Source: UPXZ01 sp047974405 (GTDB taxonomy: Bacteria; Bacteroidota; Bacteroidia; Bacteroidales; Paludibacteraceae). Taken from it: 11,014 bases of DNA. The position numbers and the translations under genes were made by a program. The notes under the pieces were generated by a model. The model had not been told where the DNA came from, made no database searches, and saw only the letters and a list, made by a program, of their open reading frames with translations. This document shows, one piece after another, positions 1 through 9,002 of the stretch (position 1 is the first letter of the stretch; every line of letters begins with the position of its first letter). The stretch is from the NCBI GenBank assembly GCA_047974405.1, contig JBKECI010000009.1, positions 1 through 11,014 on the forward strand. The letters are read 5' to 3'.

Positions 1-551
1 ACAAAATCTTTTGTTTTTTGATTGATATCCAAAACCGGAACGTCATATTCTTTTCCCAATTGGCGCATCACTACCGGATAGCCTTTCAGTCTGTCGTCAA
101 CCAAATTCCCTTTTACAAACGTGCGCATTACGATGGAGGTCAATAATACCGGATGTGCTTTTTGGGCACGTACATCGTTTATCATTTTCAACAAATTATC
201 GTGAAAATCGGCATACGAAGCGTGTCGTTCTGGCTTTGTGGAGGCATCGTTGTGTCCGAATTGAATAAAAACGTAGTCACCTTTTCTCACTTCCGACAGC
301 AATTTATCCCACCTGCCTTCATTCAAAAAGGTTTTGGTGCTTCTGCCTCCCATCGCGTGGTTTACCACTTCCACATCGTTATCCAAGAAAAGCGACAACA
401 TTTGTCCCCAACCTTTTATCAGTCCATCCCGCTCTTCTTTGTATGTTTGAGCCGTTGAATCGCCGGCGATAAAGATTTTTATTTTTTTGTTTGAGCTTGA
501 AAATGCTGTAACAATAAATAATAAAATGACAGAAAAAAAATACTTTTTCAT
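1..551 (-). CDS. SGNH/GDSL hydrolase, rhamnogalacturonan acetylesterase-like (3' end outside window)
   Basis: This is probably a secreted or periplasmic carbohydrate esterase that removes acetyl groups from a polysaccharide. Only the first 183 residues are present, because the gene runs off the left edge. The ATG at 549-551 opens a signal peptide (MKKYFFSVILLFIVTAFSSS). Three SGNH blocks follow in order: GDST at residues 30-33 with the nucleophile Ser32, GGRST at 68-72 with the oxyanion Gly, and GHND at 99-102 with the oxyanion Asn. The block V Asp-x-x-His that completes the triad should lie beyond the edge and cannot be checked. GDSTAQ followed by NHAMGGRSTKTF and FIQFGHND is the pattern of rhamnogalacturonan acetylesterase-like proteins (CE12-type). 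The gene starts 45 bp after the stop of the GH106 gene, so cotranscription is likely. Family call is firm; the exact ester substrate is inferred. Confidence 0.9.
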   Translation of the reverse strand, partial: MKKYFFSVILLFIVTAFSSSNKKIKIFIAGDSTAQTYKEERDGLIKGWGQMLSLFLDNDVEVVNHAMGGRSTKTFLNEGRWDKLLSEVRKGDYVFIQFGHNDASTKPERHASYADFHDNLLKMINDVRAQKAHPVLLTSIVMRTFVKGNLVDDRLKGYPVVMRQLGKEYDVPVLDINQKTKDF

Positions 552-596
552 TCGTAATGTTTTTTTGCTATTATACCTTTATTCTTCAAAAAAAAA

Positions 597-3380
597 TCAG
601 TTGTGCCTGGGAGTTAGTTCTATAATTTTAACCGGTCCTAGCAAACCGGATGGCATTGTTTCCCAATGGTCGTACAGTGTTTTTTTGTAGTTGATATCCA
701 CAAAATTTATTTCGTTAAAAATTCTCCACTCTACCCCTCGTCTATCGTAGTTGGCAATTCGATTGGCCGGGAGATTTGTAACCTCCACTTCGAGCAGATT
801 TGCTCCGTTTTTCAGAAACTTTCCAATATTTATTTCAAAAGGAACAGAAAACAAAGTCGCCACAAATTGTCCGTTCAGATAAACTTTGGCACTTTCGCGT
901 ACATCGCCCAACGACAACCGATATTCTTCGGCAGTTTTATTAAAATTAAATTTCACGGAATATTTTCCCGTCCCCATATTTCGTTTCAAATCGGAGTTGT
1001 TCAAGTCCGTCCAAGAGCTAAGTTTCGCCAGTTTAAACGTGTCTTTTACCTCCGGTTCGCTCTGCGCAAAATTCAACGTCCAACCGGAGTTCAAATTTAA
1101 GACAGACGAAAGATTTTCCTCGTAATACGCCCAATTGTTCAAAGCGATATTTTGATCAGAGAATGTTTTCACTATCACAGACTGCCCCGGTTTGAGTTGC
1201 AAAAATATTTTTGTCCCTGATTTTTTATTTGAAATTAAACGCGCTTTCCCCATTTCGTTTGTCAAGGGGTCAAAAATCAGTGCGCTTTTCGCGTTCACTC
1301 CCAAAGAGATATAGTCATCGATTTTATTTGAATTCAGATTAGTGAAAAAATAATGATATCCGCTTTCGTTTTTGCGACGAATGTATTGTCCCTGATACTC
1401 TTTTGAGAAACTCTCAGGCAGAATGTTAGCTTTTGTAAGCATCTCTTCATAATCCGTTCCGGTGATAATCTTTCCTTTTCCTGTTTTTTTGATTTTTGAG
1501 TGAGTAAAGTTTGTTTTGGGGAATTTCTTTATCCATTTTTGAGCCACTTTTTCACGTTCCGCAAAATCTTTCCATCCGGGGACACTTTCAGGATATTTAT
1601 CGGCAAAAATAATATTTCCACCGTTTTTTGCTAAATCATACAATTTTGACAAAGTTTCGACGGGCATAAAATGAGCCTCTGGAAGTACTAAGGCTTTGTA
1701 CATTACTCCACCGGAGGTTTTAATCAATCCGTTTTCGATGGTCAATGCTTGGATAAATTTATCCGAGATAAAATCAACTTCTCTCCCTGTTTTCCGAATT
1801 TTTTCCGCTGTTTCGTAAAAACGGGGCAATTTTTCACGAAGTCCGTGAATGCCGAACGCAAAATAATAATTGTCTTGCTGCTCGTACCAAATATCGTACA
1901 CAGGGAAGTAAACCAACAAATCATTGTCAGGTTCTCCGTATTGCAGAAACGACTGCACACGAGCAATGTAGGCAAAAAAAGCCGGAGCATCATTCCAAAT
2001 GGAGTTTGTTGACGACATATTTACAGAGGCATAAAAGAGCCATCCGGGCCAAACTGTTTCCTTTGGCGAATAGGGCGTTCCGTGAAAATACACGTGGTTG
2101 ATTCCGGATGTAAACACTTGATCTATTTCGGGTTTGCATTGTGATAGTGAGGTTCTGAAATGCTCTGTGAGCCAAGTGAAAGTTTCGGAGGATGTGTATT
2201 TTTTCCCCGCAATATGAGCGGCGGAACTTGCCAATTTCAATGTAATGGGGTCGCCATCGTTGCGGTGACTCATTTCGTCTTTTCTCAATCCCGGAATATC
2301 AAAATCGGAAATTCCAAAAATTTCACATTCGGGAATGTCAACAGCCGCATACAAGTCTATTAAATTTGCCGGAGAGCCATGTGCTTGATTTTTGGTGGTT
2401 GCACCGTGCGAATGCGCCCAATTTGTCCATTGAACGGTAAAGTTATTCAGCAATAGTTCACCGATGGTTTCTCGATAATCGGAAACAACCCTCCTCGAAG
2501 CGTCCGTTTTTCCTTTGTCAAGCAATTCGGGAAAATAAAATTCCAATTTGTATCCCCTTCTTTTTTGAAACTCTTCGATAAATTTTGGTGTCCAATCGGC
2601 TCCATACACTTCGTAAGAATCATTAAAAAAACTGTGAGGATAAGACACTTGATTTTCAGAAAAGGCACGATCAAATTTTTGAAGATAATGTTTCACGGCA
2701 GTCTCGCTAAAATGATCCATTACATAACCTTCGCCTCCGGGAGCGGCACGCTTCACCTTTTGTCCTGTTTTTCCTACAAAAAGGGCGATGACCGACCAAT
2801 TTCCGGCTGGCACATCCCAATACAACGTATTTTTCATCACAAAACTTGTCAAATCGACTTTGTCGCCCGCTTCAGAGTATGCCATTAATCGAGATAAATA
2901 CGATGTTTCGATTTGTTTTTCATCGTTTACAAACACGGTCAACTGAATTTTTTGTCCACCTTCGATATCGTAGGTTTGAAAAATGGCTTTGGTAGCGGCA
3001 TCCTCTACAGTAACATCCGGTCCTCCAAAGGGCCACCCGGTGCCGGTATTCATATCCACTTTCATCCCTACAAGGTTGCTTTCTTTTTCGGTGAAGGCAA
3101 GCATATCCATCCATTTGGTCGAAAGATAATTGATATACTTATCTTCGACACCTTTTACTCCATAAATCGGAGTTATTTCCACGCCGCCTATTCCGGCTTT
3201 TCCAAGTTCGTCGATATTATACTTCAAGTTAGGTGTGTCCACTGCGCTTCCCATCCACCACCAGCGAGTCCAAGGCTTTGCTTCAGTAGTTATTTCGGGA
3301 AATTTTATTTCATCAGACTTTTGTGAAAAACCAAAATAAAAAATGAATGTAAATGTTGATAATAAAATTAGCTTTTTCAT
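597..3380 (-). CDS. Glycoside hydrolase family 106, putative alpha-L-rhamnosidase
   Basis: A 927-residue exported enzyme that probably releases terminal alpha-L-rhamnose from a plant, gum or algal polysaccharide in the periplasm. The ATG at 3378-3380 starts a signal peptidase I-type signal (MKKLILLSTFTFIFYFGFSQ) with no lipobox Cys. The mature protein opens with PWTRWWWMGSAV (about 36-47), then GIGGVEITPIYG (63-74) and MNTGTGWPFGGPD (110-122), all hallmarks of GH106. Glu-bearing motifs at 350-355 (PECEIF) and 397-403 (SSETFTW) lie in the catalytic (beta/alpha)8 region and are candidate catalytic sites; I could not align them to a solved structure. Residues about 760-927 form a galactose-binding-like beta-sandwich (VYLNGQFVATLFSVPFEINI) typical of the family's C terminus. 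The length suits GH106. It lies 150 bp downstream of the GH2 gene. GH106 members characterised in gut Bacteroides act on pectic rhamnogalacturonans; the target here is unproven. Confidence 0.9.
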   Translation of the reverse strand: MKKLILLSTFTFIFYFGFSQKSDEIKFPEITTEAKPWTRWWWMGSAVDTPNLKYNIDELGKAGIGGVEITPIYGVKGVEDKYINYLSTKWMDMLAFTEKESNLVGMKVDMNTGTGWPFGGPDVTVEDAATKAIFQTYDIEGGQKIQLTVFVNDEKQIETSYLSRLMAYSEAGDKVDLTSFVMKNTLYWDVPAGNWSVIALFVGKTGQKVKRAAPGGEGYVMDHFSETAVKHYLQKFDRAFSENQVSYPHSFFNDSYEVYGADWTPKFIEEFQKRRGYKLEFYFPELLDKGKTDASRRVVSDYRETIGELLLNNFTVQWTNWAHSHGATTKNQAHGSPANLIDLYAAVDIPECEIFGISDFDIPGLRKDEMSHRNDGDPITLKLASSAAHIAGKKYTSSETFTWLTEHFRTSLSQCKPEIDQVFTSGINHVYFHGTPYSPKETVWPGWLFYASVNMSSTNSIWNDAPAFFAYIARVQSFLQYGEPDNDLLVYFPVYDIWYEQQDNYYFAFGIHGLREKLPRFYETAEKIRKTGREVDFISDKFIQALTIENGLIKTSGGVMYKALVLPEAHFMPVETLSKLYDLAKNGGNIIFADKYPESVPGWKDFAEREKVAQKWIKKFPKTNFTHSKIKKTGKGKIITGTDYEEMLTKANILPESFSKEYQGQYIRRKNESGYHYFFTNLNSNKIDDYISLGVNAKSALIFDPLTNEMGKARLISNKKSGTKIFLQLKPGQSVIVKTFSDQNIALNNWAYYEENLSSVLNLNSGWTLNFAQSEPEVKDTFKLAKLSSWTDLNNSDLKRNMGTGKYSVKFNFNKTAEEYRLSLGDVRESAKVYLNGQFVATLFSVPFEINIGKFLKNGANLLEVEVTNLPANRIANYDRRGVEWRIFNEINFVDINYKKTLYDHWETMPSGLLGPVKIIELTPRHN

Positions 3381-3530
3381 TGATGTATTTGTATTTGAGC
3401 TGTTATCTATTCTTTTCTTTTAAAGTTAAAGTTTTTGAACGCCTTTATCCTTATTTCCACCACAAAAACACCAAGGCATAAAGTCACACAAAATTTTGAT
3501 TCTTAACGCTCAATTCTTAACTCTTTTCCA
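3381..3530. repeat. Spacer with a low-complexity, dispersed-repeat-like element
   Basis: This 150-bp spacer separates the GH2 and GH106 genes and is the longest gap inside the enzyme cluster. Its core at 3457-3491 is built from CAC/AAA/AAGGC units (ccaccacaaaaacaccaagg, then cataaagtcacacaaa). That resembles the intergenic 'CACAAAGGCACAAAGACACAAA' type repeats seen in many Bacteroidota and Chlorobiota genomes. Next to it, TTCTTAAC occurs twice, at 3500-3507 and 3514-3521, inside a run resembling the AT-rich 'attcttaactctt' filler that often accompanies such repeats. I see no open frame of note, no strong hairpin with a T-tract and no clear Bacteroidales promoter. Resemblance to known repeats is from memory, and copy number cannot be tested in one window. 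Confidence 0.4.
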
Positions 3531-6404
3531 TCACAGCACCTTGTTTTTCAGCTCATCGGGAGCATCTTTTGTATCAAAGTCCAACGTTTCTCCCCGTTTT
3601 TTTGTTAAATTATCGATGGTTGAGAGTTTGACGCTCAACTCTGGAAAAAATATATCTGAGTTCATATAATTCAATATGGAATAGAGCAATTGTTTTGCCA
3701 CGGGACGTTCGTCCAGTTTTGAACGTAAATCGGCGCTACAAACCATTATTTTCCCTCTCCCTACATTGGTTTCAAACAGCATCCCCAATTTTCGATTGAT
3801 AAACCACGTATCAATAGTCTGCACAATCGGCTGAAAGTCTGCCGGAAAATCTGTCAACTCCATCGTTTGTTGCCTGTTTACCAATTCCCACCATTGCAAA
3901 TTTTGAAAATCATCTGTTGGGAAATCTTTGAAAACGGGATGAAAATTGTTTATATACGTTCCAACCGTATGGGGCGGACGCATTTTGAACCACGAAGTAT
4001 TCCAGAAAGCGGGCGTCATATATTGTACCACATCTTTGCCTTGAGTTATTTTCCCGGCTAACAAAAGCAATACTTTACCTCCTTTATCCAAAACATCTTT
4101 TGCTTTTTCGTCCACAGTTTCCGAGATGTAAATATTGGTGGTATCCGGCATAGAAAGTTCCGAAGGATACACCCAAAAATCCCAATTGTTTGAAACATCC
4201 GTTTTGTTTAACGAAACTTCCAAATTGAATTTTCCGGCTTTTGCAATCGAACTTAAAGGATAAGTAATCGTTCCGAGCGTTTGGCAATTTCCAATTTCAA
4301 TGTCTTTTGGCAAGAGTTTTCCTTCGGAGACAATTCCTCCGAACTCATCTTTTATTCGCCAACGAACCACTTGATTCTTTAGTGGTTTTTCTCCAAAATG
4401 TGCTATTTCAATACTTGCGTTTAAGTTTTCCTTGTTTTCAAACACGAATTTTTCCATTCTCGAAAGCAACACCATTGGTGCACAAAAACGACGAAACTCT
4501 TCGGCATTGATATATCCTTTTTCTTGCCAAAAAACATTTAAAACTCCAACCAAAGCAGTTCCCTGACCCGAATAATCATTGAGAGCAAGCAATTGGAATC
4601 CGGCATAATCCGGTGTGCGAAGCGTTTTTTCTATTTCATTTTTGTAGCACAGGGCTTGTAGCTTTCCGGACGACATCAAAAAACTTTGACTCATATCGCC
4701 CATATGTCTGTCTTTCAGATCTTGGCGAAACAACTCAAAGTTGCGGGCTTTCATCACCCCTGTGTATTTCTGTATTTCAGTAAAATCGGGGAAAACGCAC
4801 CATTGTCCAGTTTCGTGTGAAACGTAAGGTTGCCCTACCGTGTCGATTTTGTGTCGGTAATCCGATTCCGATTCAGGTCTTCGATTCCAGTCAAGTCCTC
4901 GTGCCCCTGCTTTTACGTGAAACTGATTGCCTGGTTGCCACGCCCAACTCCCTCCTACCGAAGCGCCGGTATATACTCTACGCCGGTCTTTTTCTTTCCA
5001 ATGGTTCACAAATTTTGTGACCCAAGGCACCCAACGTCCACGGGGTTCGTTGCCGATGGCAAACATGCAAAAGGAGGGCGAATTGCCATACACTTCAGTA
5101 ATGCTTTCTGCCTCCTGCCACAAATAATCGTCCACCGGTTCTCCGTTGCCAAGCGAAGATCCATGATTGGGCCAGCTTGGTCCTTCGGGCTGAATATAAA
5201 AGCCTACTTTATCTGCTGCGTCAAAGGCTGCTTGGGGGGGACAATATGAATGAAATCGCATATGGTTAAGACCAAAACTTTTACATATCCTGAAAACCCG
5301 AATCCATGAGGTTTCATCCATAGGGGCGTAACCAGTCAATGGAAAATTGCAGTTCTCCACCGTTCCTCGCAAAAGGGTTTTTTGCCCGTTTACATAAAAA
5401 TACTTCCCTTTGATATTAAAATCCCGCATACCGAAGTGTGTCTGATATTCATCGCTCCCTTGCTTGGTTTTTAATGTGGCAGAAAGCCGATAGAGGTTGG
5501 GATGAAATTCGTTCCAAGTAAGAAAGTTGTCTCCCATAGGTATTTCCATTTCTATGAGCGTTTCTTCTCCCTTGGATTGAAATGGTTTGGAAACGGCGTT
5601 TATTTTATGGGATATTTTCGAGTTGAAACTTTCGGTTTTTAATGTAACGATTCCATCCGATTTACCGTTAATTTTCAATCTTACTACCGCTTTTTTATTC
5701 GTTATATCGGGGAATACCTGAATATTTTGAATGTGTGATATGGGCATCGATTGCAATTCTATTTTCCCGACAATTCCGTTCCAGTTTCCTTGAGTTTGGT
5801 CAGTAATGCTGTGTGAATCTTTGCCTACATTTATATCCTTTGTGCGGTTATCTACACACAAGGTGATGGTATTTTTTCCTTTTTTCAGATATTTGCCGAT
5901 ATCGAATTGGTGTGGAACAGAGAGTGAATTTTGAATCCCTGCTTCTACCGTGTTAATCCAAAGGCGTGTTTCATAATGAGGACGTTCCAAAAACAGAATG
6001 ACCTTGGTGTTTTTCCAATTTTCAGGGACAACCACCTCCTTTTGATACCAAGCTGCCCCTACATAGTACTTCACAGGGGTAAGCCAAAACGGGATTTTCA
6101 AATTGTCCGGTTCGCGGTACTTTTTCAATCTTGGATTGTAAAAGAAAGTACTGTCGTAGATACTTGCCGTCCATTGTGTATTTAATGTAACATCATCTCC
6201 CTTACGGTTTTCCGCCATGGAGCCGGGTAGGTAAATGTCGTCAGAGAGTTGTTTGCCAAACCATTTTTCTTTTATCCCCACATCATTTTTGTCTATATCA
6301 AATTTCCATCGACCGGATAAATCTATTTTTTTATTTTGCGCAAAAGAAAAAATCGAGATAAATGTTATCAAAAAAAATATTCCATAAGTTTCTACCCTTT
6401 TCAT
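3531..6404 (-). CDS. Glycoside hydrolase family 2 protein with extra C-terminal domain
   Basis: A 957-residue exported exo-glycosidase of the beta-galactosidase/beta-glucuronidase/beta-mannosidase superfamily. The frame stays open to 6470, but the codon there is TTG. The ATG at 6402-6404 directly begins a good signal peptide (MKRVETYGIFFLITFISIFSFAQ), so I start there. Domain order in the mature protein is: a jelly-roll sugar-binding domain (about 25-220), an Ig-like domain (about 225-330), and a TIM barrel from about 335. AIGNEPRG carries the probable acid/base Glu453, and YVSHETGQW the probable nucleophile Glu531. Around residue 610 the protein reads NDYSGQGTALVGVLN. I do not see the Asn-x-Lys pair that marks classical beta-glucuronidases, so the substrate sugar is left open. 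After another beta-rich segment, residues about 755-915 form an alpha/beta unit (GGKVLLLLAG, GRGKIMVCSADL) recalling the amidotransferase-like domain of some beta-galactosidases. It lies 66 bp downstream of the GH115 gene. Confidence 0.87.
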   Translation of the reverse strand: MKRVETYGIFFLITFISIFSFAQNKKIDLSGRWKFDIDKNDVGIKEKWFGKQLSDDIYLPGSMAENRKGDDVTLNTQWTASIYDSTFFYNPRLKKYREPDNLKIPFWLTPVKYYVGAAWYQKEVVVPENWKNTKVILFLERPHYETRLWINTVEAGIQNSLSVPHQFDIGKYLKKGKNTITLCVDNRTKDINVGKDSHSITDQTQGNWNGIVGKIELQSMPISHIQNIQVFPDITNKKAVVRLKINGKSDGIVTLKTESFNSKISHKINAVSKPFQSKGEETLIEMEIPMGDNFLTWNEFHPNLYRLSATLKTKQGSDEYQTHFGMRDFNIKGKYFYVNGQKTLLRGTVENCNFPLTGYAPMDETSWIRVFRICKSFGLNHMRFHSYCPPQAAFDAADKVGFYIQPEGPSWPNHGSSLGNGEPVDDYLWQEAESITEVYGNSPSFCMFAIGNEPRGRWVPWVTKFVNHWKEKDRRRVYTGASVGGSWAWQPGNQFHVKAGARGLDWNRRPESESDYRHKIDTVGQPYVSHETGQWCVFPDFTEIQKYTGVMKARNFELFRQDLKDRHMGDMSQSFLMSSGKLQALCYKNEIEKTLRTPDYAGFQLLALNDYSGQGTALVGVLNVFWQEKGYINAEEFRRFCAPMVLLSRMEKFVFENKENLNASIEIAHFGEKPLKNQVVRWRIKDEFGGIVSEGKLLPKDIEIGNCQTLGTITYPLSSIAKAGKFNLEVSLNKTDVSNNWDFWVYPSELSMPDTTNIYISETVDEKAKDVLDKGGKVLLLLAGKITQGKDVVQYMTPAFWNTSWFKMRPPHTVGTYINNFHPVFKDFPTDDFQNLQWWELVNRQQTMELTDFPADFQPIVQTIDTWFINRKLGMLFETNVGRGKIMVCSADLRSKLDERPVAKQLLYSILNYMNSDIFFPELSVKLSTIDNLTKKRGETLDFDTKDAPDELKNKVL

Positions 6405-6470
6405 AATGAGTTGTTGATGTTTTTCAATTAATTTTTCATTAGTTATGATTACCGATGACTCTTTTAGCAA

Positions 6471-9002
6471 TTAATCGGTAGTTTTTGTTTGGTACGATGG
6501 CAAAACCGGAAAGATATAAAACTCTCTGTCGGGCTTGAAATCTATCATCCACTGGTCTATTAACACATGATTGTCCACCGCCGCTATGGTAAGCGTGTGC
6601 TTGCCTTTTGACAAGTTGTGCTTGGTGGTTTTTACCGCTTGTCCTCTCAATACGTTTGTTTTCCACGTGGTGGTGCGTCCCTTTTCACGAAATGAAATGA
6701 CTTCGGGCTGTTCATCATCTATTTTCACACTAAAGCGTATATCGCCCTTATCGTTGGGTTGCGTAGGGATTACCGCTGTTCTCAACACAGCCTGTCCTTC
6801 CCATTCGCTATTAAATTCAAATGTAATGATTTCTCCTTTTGGCAACGATACGGCATTCATACTGTGTCCCAATGACTGAATGGTTTTTGCCAATGTTGAA
6901 CCCCTGCTGAAATTACAGGCGTTCATGGCTATACAACTGTCCAATTTTATTTCCGACAACGCTTTCACGTTTCTATTTGGATGGGATGCGTATTTTTTCA
7001 AATCATCGCTGTTCAACTTTACGGGAAGTGTGGGTGCGTCAAATACGTGTAAATCGCGAGGGAAATAGTGCATAGAGTGTTTCCATTTGCCTGCCGCCAA
7101 ATCGTTGTTCCAATAATCTGTAAGCCGAACTATTTCGTTGTAAGCAGATTGGCTTTTGGCGCAAGCGGTAAGCAGTTCGGAGTTTTGCGCCCACTGAGTG
7201 CTATCGGGATTTTGTTTTGAAATAGTGCGTGCGCGCTGAGCCTCAAGCCATTTTACTGCCATTGCTGAGGCTCCAAAAACGGGATATTTGATTGAGGCAA
7301 AAAAAGCGTCTTTTCTATCGGAAGAGATTATTTTTTCAACTTGTAGAATTTTATTTTTAATTTTTTCGTAATCAGACAAATATCTATCCAGTTCATTATT
7401 AAACTCGATTAGGCTAAATTCGGTGTCGATTACCGGTGTCCAACCTCTGCTGTATTTTCTTTTATCTTCTTCTACTCTGCTCCATCCCATAAATTCGGGC
7501 CGTCGAATGTTACAAAGTCGGTAATATTCGAGCATGGCGGGCAAGAGTTGTACTCCTGCGTTTGTTCCAAACTCACGGCAAAGCCAGTTTTCAAGATGCT
7601 TATTGATAGTAGTGGGAGAGATACTATTAATATCCCAAGCCAAATCCAAGAAAAACTCCAGATCGTAAACTGCCGGTTTTATGTCATGTACGTTTACAAT
7701 CCACAATCGGCGTGCATTGTGGTTATACGCTTCGGTCATTTCGTTGTAGATAAGCCCCGGCTGCGTTGTGGTGAGCCAAAGATAGTCATGCGGACGCCCC
7801 CAATAGCTTAGGTGATAGTAAACACCAGCGCCTCCATTTCTTTTTTGCTGCTCTGTATCGCTCAAACGAGTCATATAGCCATAATTATCGTCGCACCATG
7901 TAAGCATTACATCTTCAGGTACATCCAATCCATTTTCATAAATATCAAGTACCTCTTTGTAGGGGACAAATTGCTGTGGAATTTTGTTAATGCTTGGATT
8001 TACATATTTTTTCAGCATATTACGCTGTTCGTAAATTACTTTCTGGAGTGCGTCCGTTTTCTCTTTCATTGTAGAAACCCCCTCCATAGAGCCATCATGA
8101 ATACCACGCATCCCAACGGTGTATATATTTTGATAGTCGTGTACCTCTTGCAACCGCTCTGTCCAGTAATCAATCACTTGATCGTGATTGCTTATAAAAT
8201 TAAAATTGCCTCTCTCGTCCACATCCCATTCACCTACGTTATTTCTCATCAACGGTTCGCAGTGCGAGGTTCCAATTACAATTCCACAACTGTCGGCAGC
8301 CTCTTTGGCTCCGGAAACGAAATAGAAAGGAACTGTTTCGCCGTGCATACCGGGCCAAATAGCGTTGGCGCGTAAACGCATCAACAGTTTGAAAATTTCT
8401 CGGTATGTTTTGGCAGAAATCAGCCCTTTTTGTTCGGAGGGGTCGAAATGTTTCCAACTCCAAGGTTGCAAACTCCAATCTTCGTCATTGAGAAATATGC
8501 CCCGGTACTCCACCGATGGAAACTGAAACGATTGGAAATCGGCAGAAAGAGTAAGTCTGTCTTTCTTTTCGGGTGTTGCATCGCCCCACCAAATCCAGGG
8601 AGATACCCCTGCCAATCTTGAGAGTTCCAATATACCGTAAGCGGTACCTCGTGCATCGCTCCCTACAACATAGATTTGTTTTCCTACTATTTTAATAAAA
8701 AAACCGTCTCTTTTTTTCGATAGTTCTTCAACGGGAATACCTGCCTTTTTGAGTTTTTTAATGTTTTTCTCATTCAGTTGAACAATACAAACTGTAGCTC
8801 TATTTTCGGACGAAATTTGGGGTACATACCCTGTAACCTGTAGCATATCATCGCAAAACATACCGGCAGCCACTTTTACTACAGGTGAGACGATTGCCGG
8901 CAACGAATAGGTGATTGGACGGTTGCCATCAAACCATATCAGTTCGTTGGCTACAATTATTTTACTAATAAAAAGGGCTAATAAAAATAGTTTTGTTCTC
9001 AT
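6471..9002 (-). CDS. Glycoside hydrolase family 115, putative alpha-1,2-glucuronidase
   Basis: An 843-residue exported inverting glycosidase. Characterised GH115 enzymes remove alpha-1,2-linked (4-O-methyl)glucuronic acid from xylan, including internal positions. The ATG at 9000-9002 starts a clean signal peptide (MRTKLFLLALFISKIIVA); an in-frame TTG two codons earlier is less likely. The N-terminal alpha/beta domain covers about 20-160 and ends with GTAYGILELSRLAGVSPWIWW. The TIM barrel begins with EYRGIFLNDEDW (about 165-176). It includes TWCDDNYGYMTR (368-379), GGAGVYYHLSYWGRPHDY (390-407) and LWIVNVHDIKPAVYDLEFFLD (433-453), all highly characteristic of the family. A helical region follows at about 465-640. 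The C-terminal beta-sandwich (about 685-825) is typical of full-length GH115 proteins. It appears to be the first gene of the enzyme cluster, just after a terminator and a spacer of about 250 bp. The family call is very secure; xylan as substrate is not, because no xylanase or xylosidase is nearby. Confidence 0.93.
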   Translation of the reverse strand: MRTKLFLLALFISKIIVANELIWFDGNRPITYSLPAIVSPVVKVAAGMFCDDMLQVTGYVPQISSENRATVCIVQLNEKNIKKLKKAGIPVEELSKKRDGFFIKIVGKQIYVVGSDARGTAYGILELSRLAGVSPWIWWGDATPEKKDRLTLSADFQSFQFPSVEYRGIFLNDEDWSLQPWSWKHFDPSEQKGLISAKTYREIFKLLMRLRANAIWPGMHGETVPFYFVSGAKEAADSCGIVIGTSHCEPLMRNNVGEWDVDERGNFNFISNHDQVIDYWTERLQEVHDYQNIYTVGMRGIHDGSMEGVSTMKEKTDALQKVIYEQRNMLKKYVNPSINKIPQQFVPYKEVLDIYENGLDVPEDVMLTWCDDNYGYMTRLSDTEQQKRNGGAGVYYHLSYWGRPHDYLWLTTTQPGLIYNEMTEAYNHNARRLWIVNVHDIKPAVYDLEFFLDLAWDINSISPTTINKHLENWLCREFGTNAGVQLLPAMLEYYRLCNIRRPEFMGWSRVEEDKRKYSRGWTPVIDTEFSLIEFNNELDRYLSDYEKIKNKILQVEKIISSDRKDAFFASIKYPVFGASAMAVKWLEAQRARTISKQNPDSTQWAQNSELLTACAKSQSAYNEIVRLTDYWNNDLAAGKWKHSMHYFPRDLHVFDAPTLPVKLNSDDLKKYASHPNRNVKALSEIKLDSCIAMNACNFSRGSTLAKTIQSLGHSMNAVSLPKGEIITFEFNSEWEGQAVLRTAVIPTQPNDKGDIRFSVKIDDEQPEVISFREKGRTTTWKTNVLRGQAVKTTKHNLSKGKHTLTIAAVDNHVLIDQWMIDFKPDREFYIFPVLPSYQTKTTD

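Noticed and set aside
153..458. Plus-strand frame of about 100 codons at the left end
   Set aside because: It is antisense to the SGNH esterase, which shows GDST, GGRST and GHND in the correct order on the minus strand.
666..1100. Plus-strand open frames opposite the 3' part of the GH106 gene
   Set aside because: The minus-strand frame encodes the GH106 C-terminal beta-sandwich without interruption, and the plus-strand peptides have non-protein-like composition.
7812..8375. A 187-codon open frame on the plus strand with hydrophobic stretches
   Set aside because: It lies wholly opposite the GH115 gene, whose family motifs run through the same interval. The frame is an antisense shadow with no recognisable domain.
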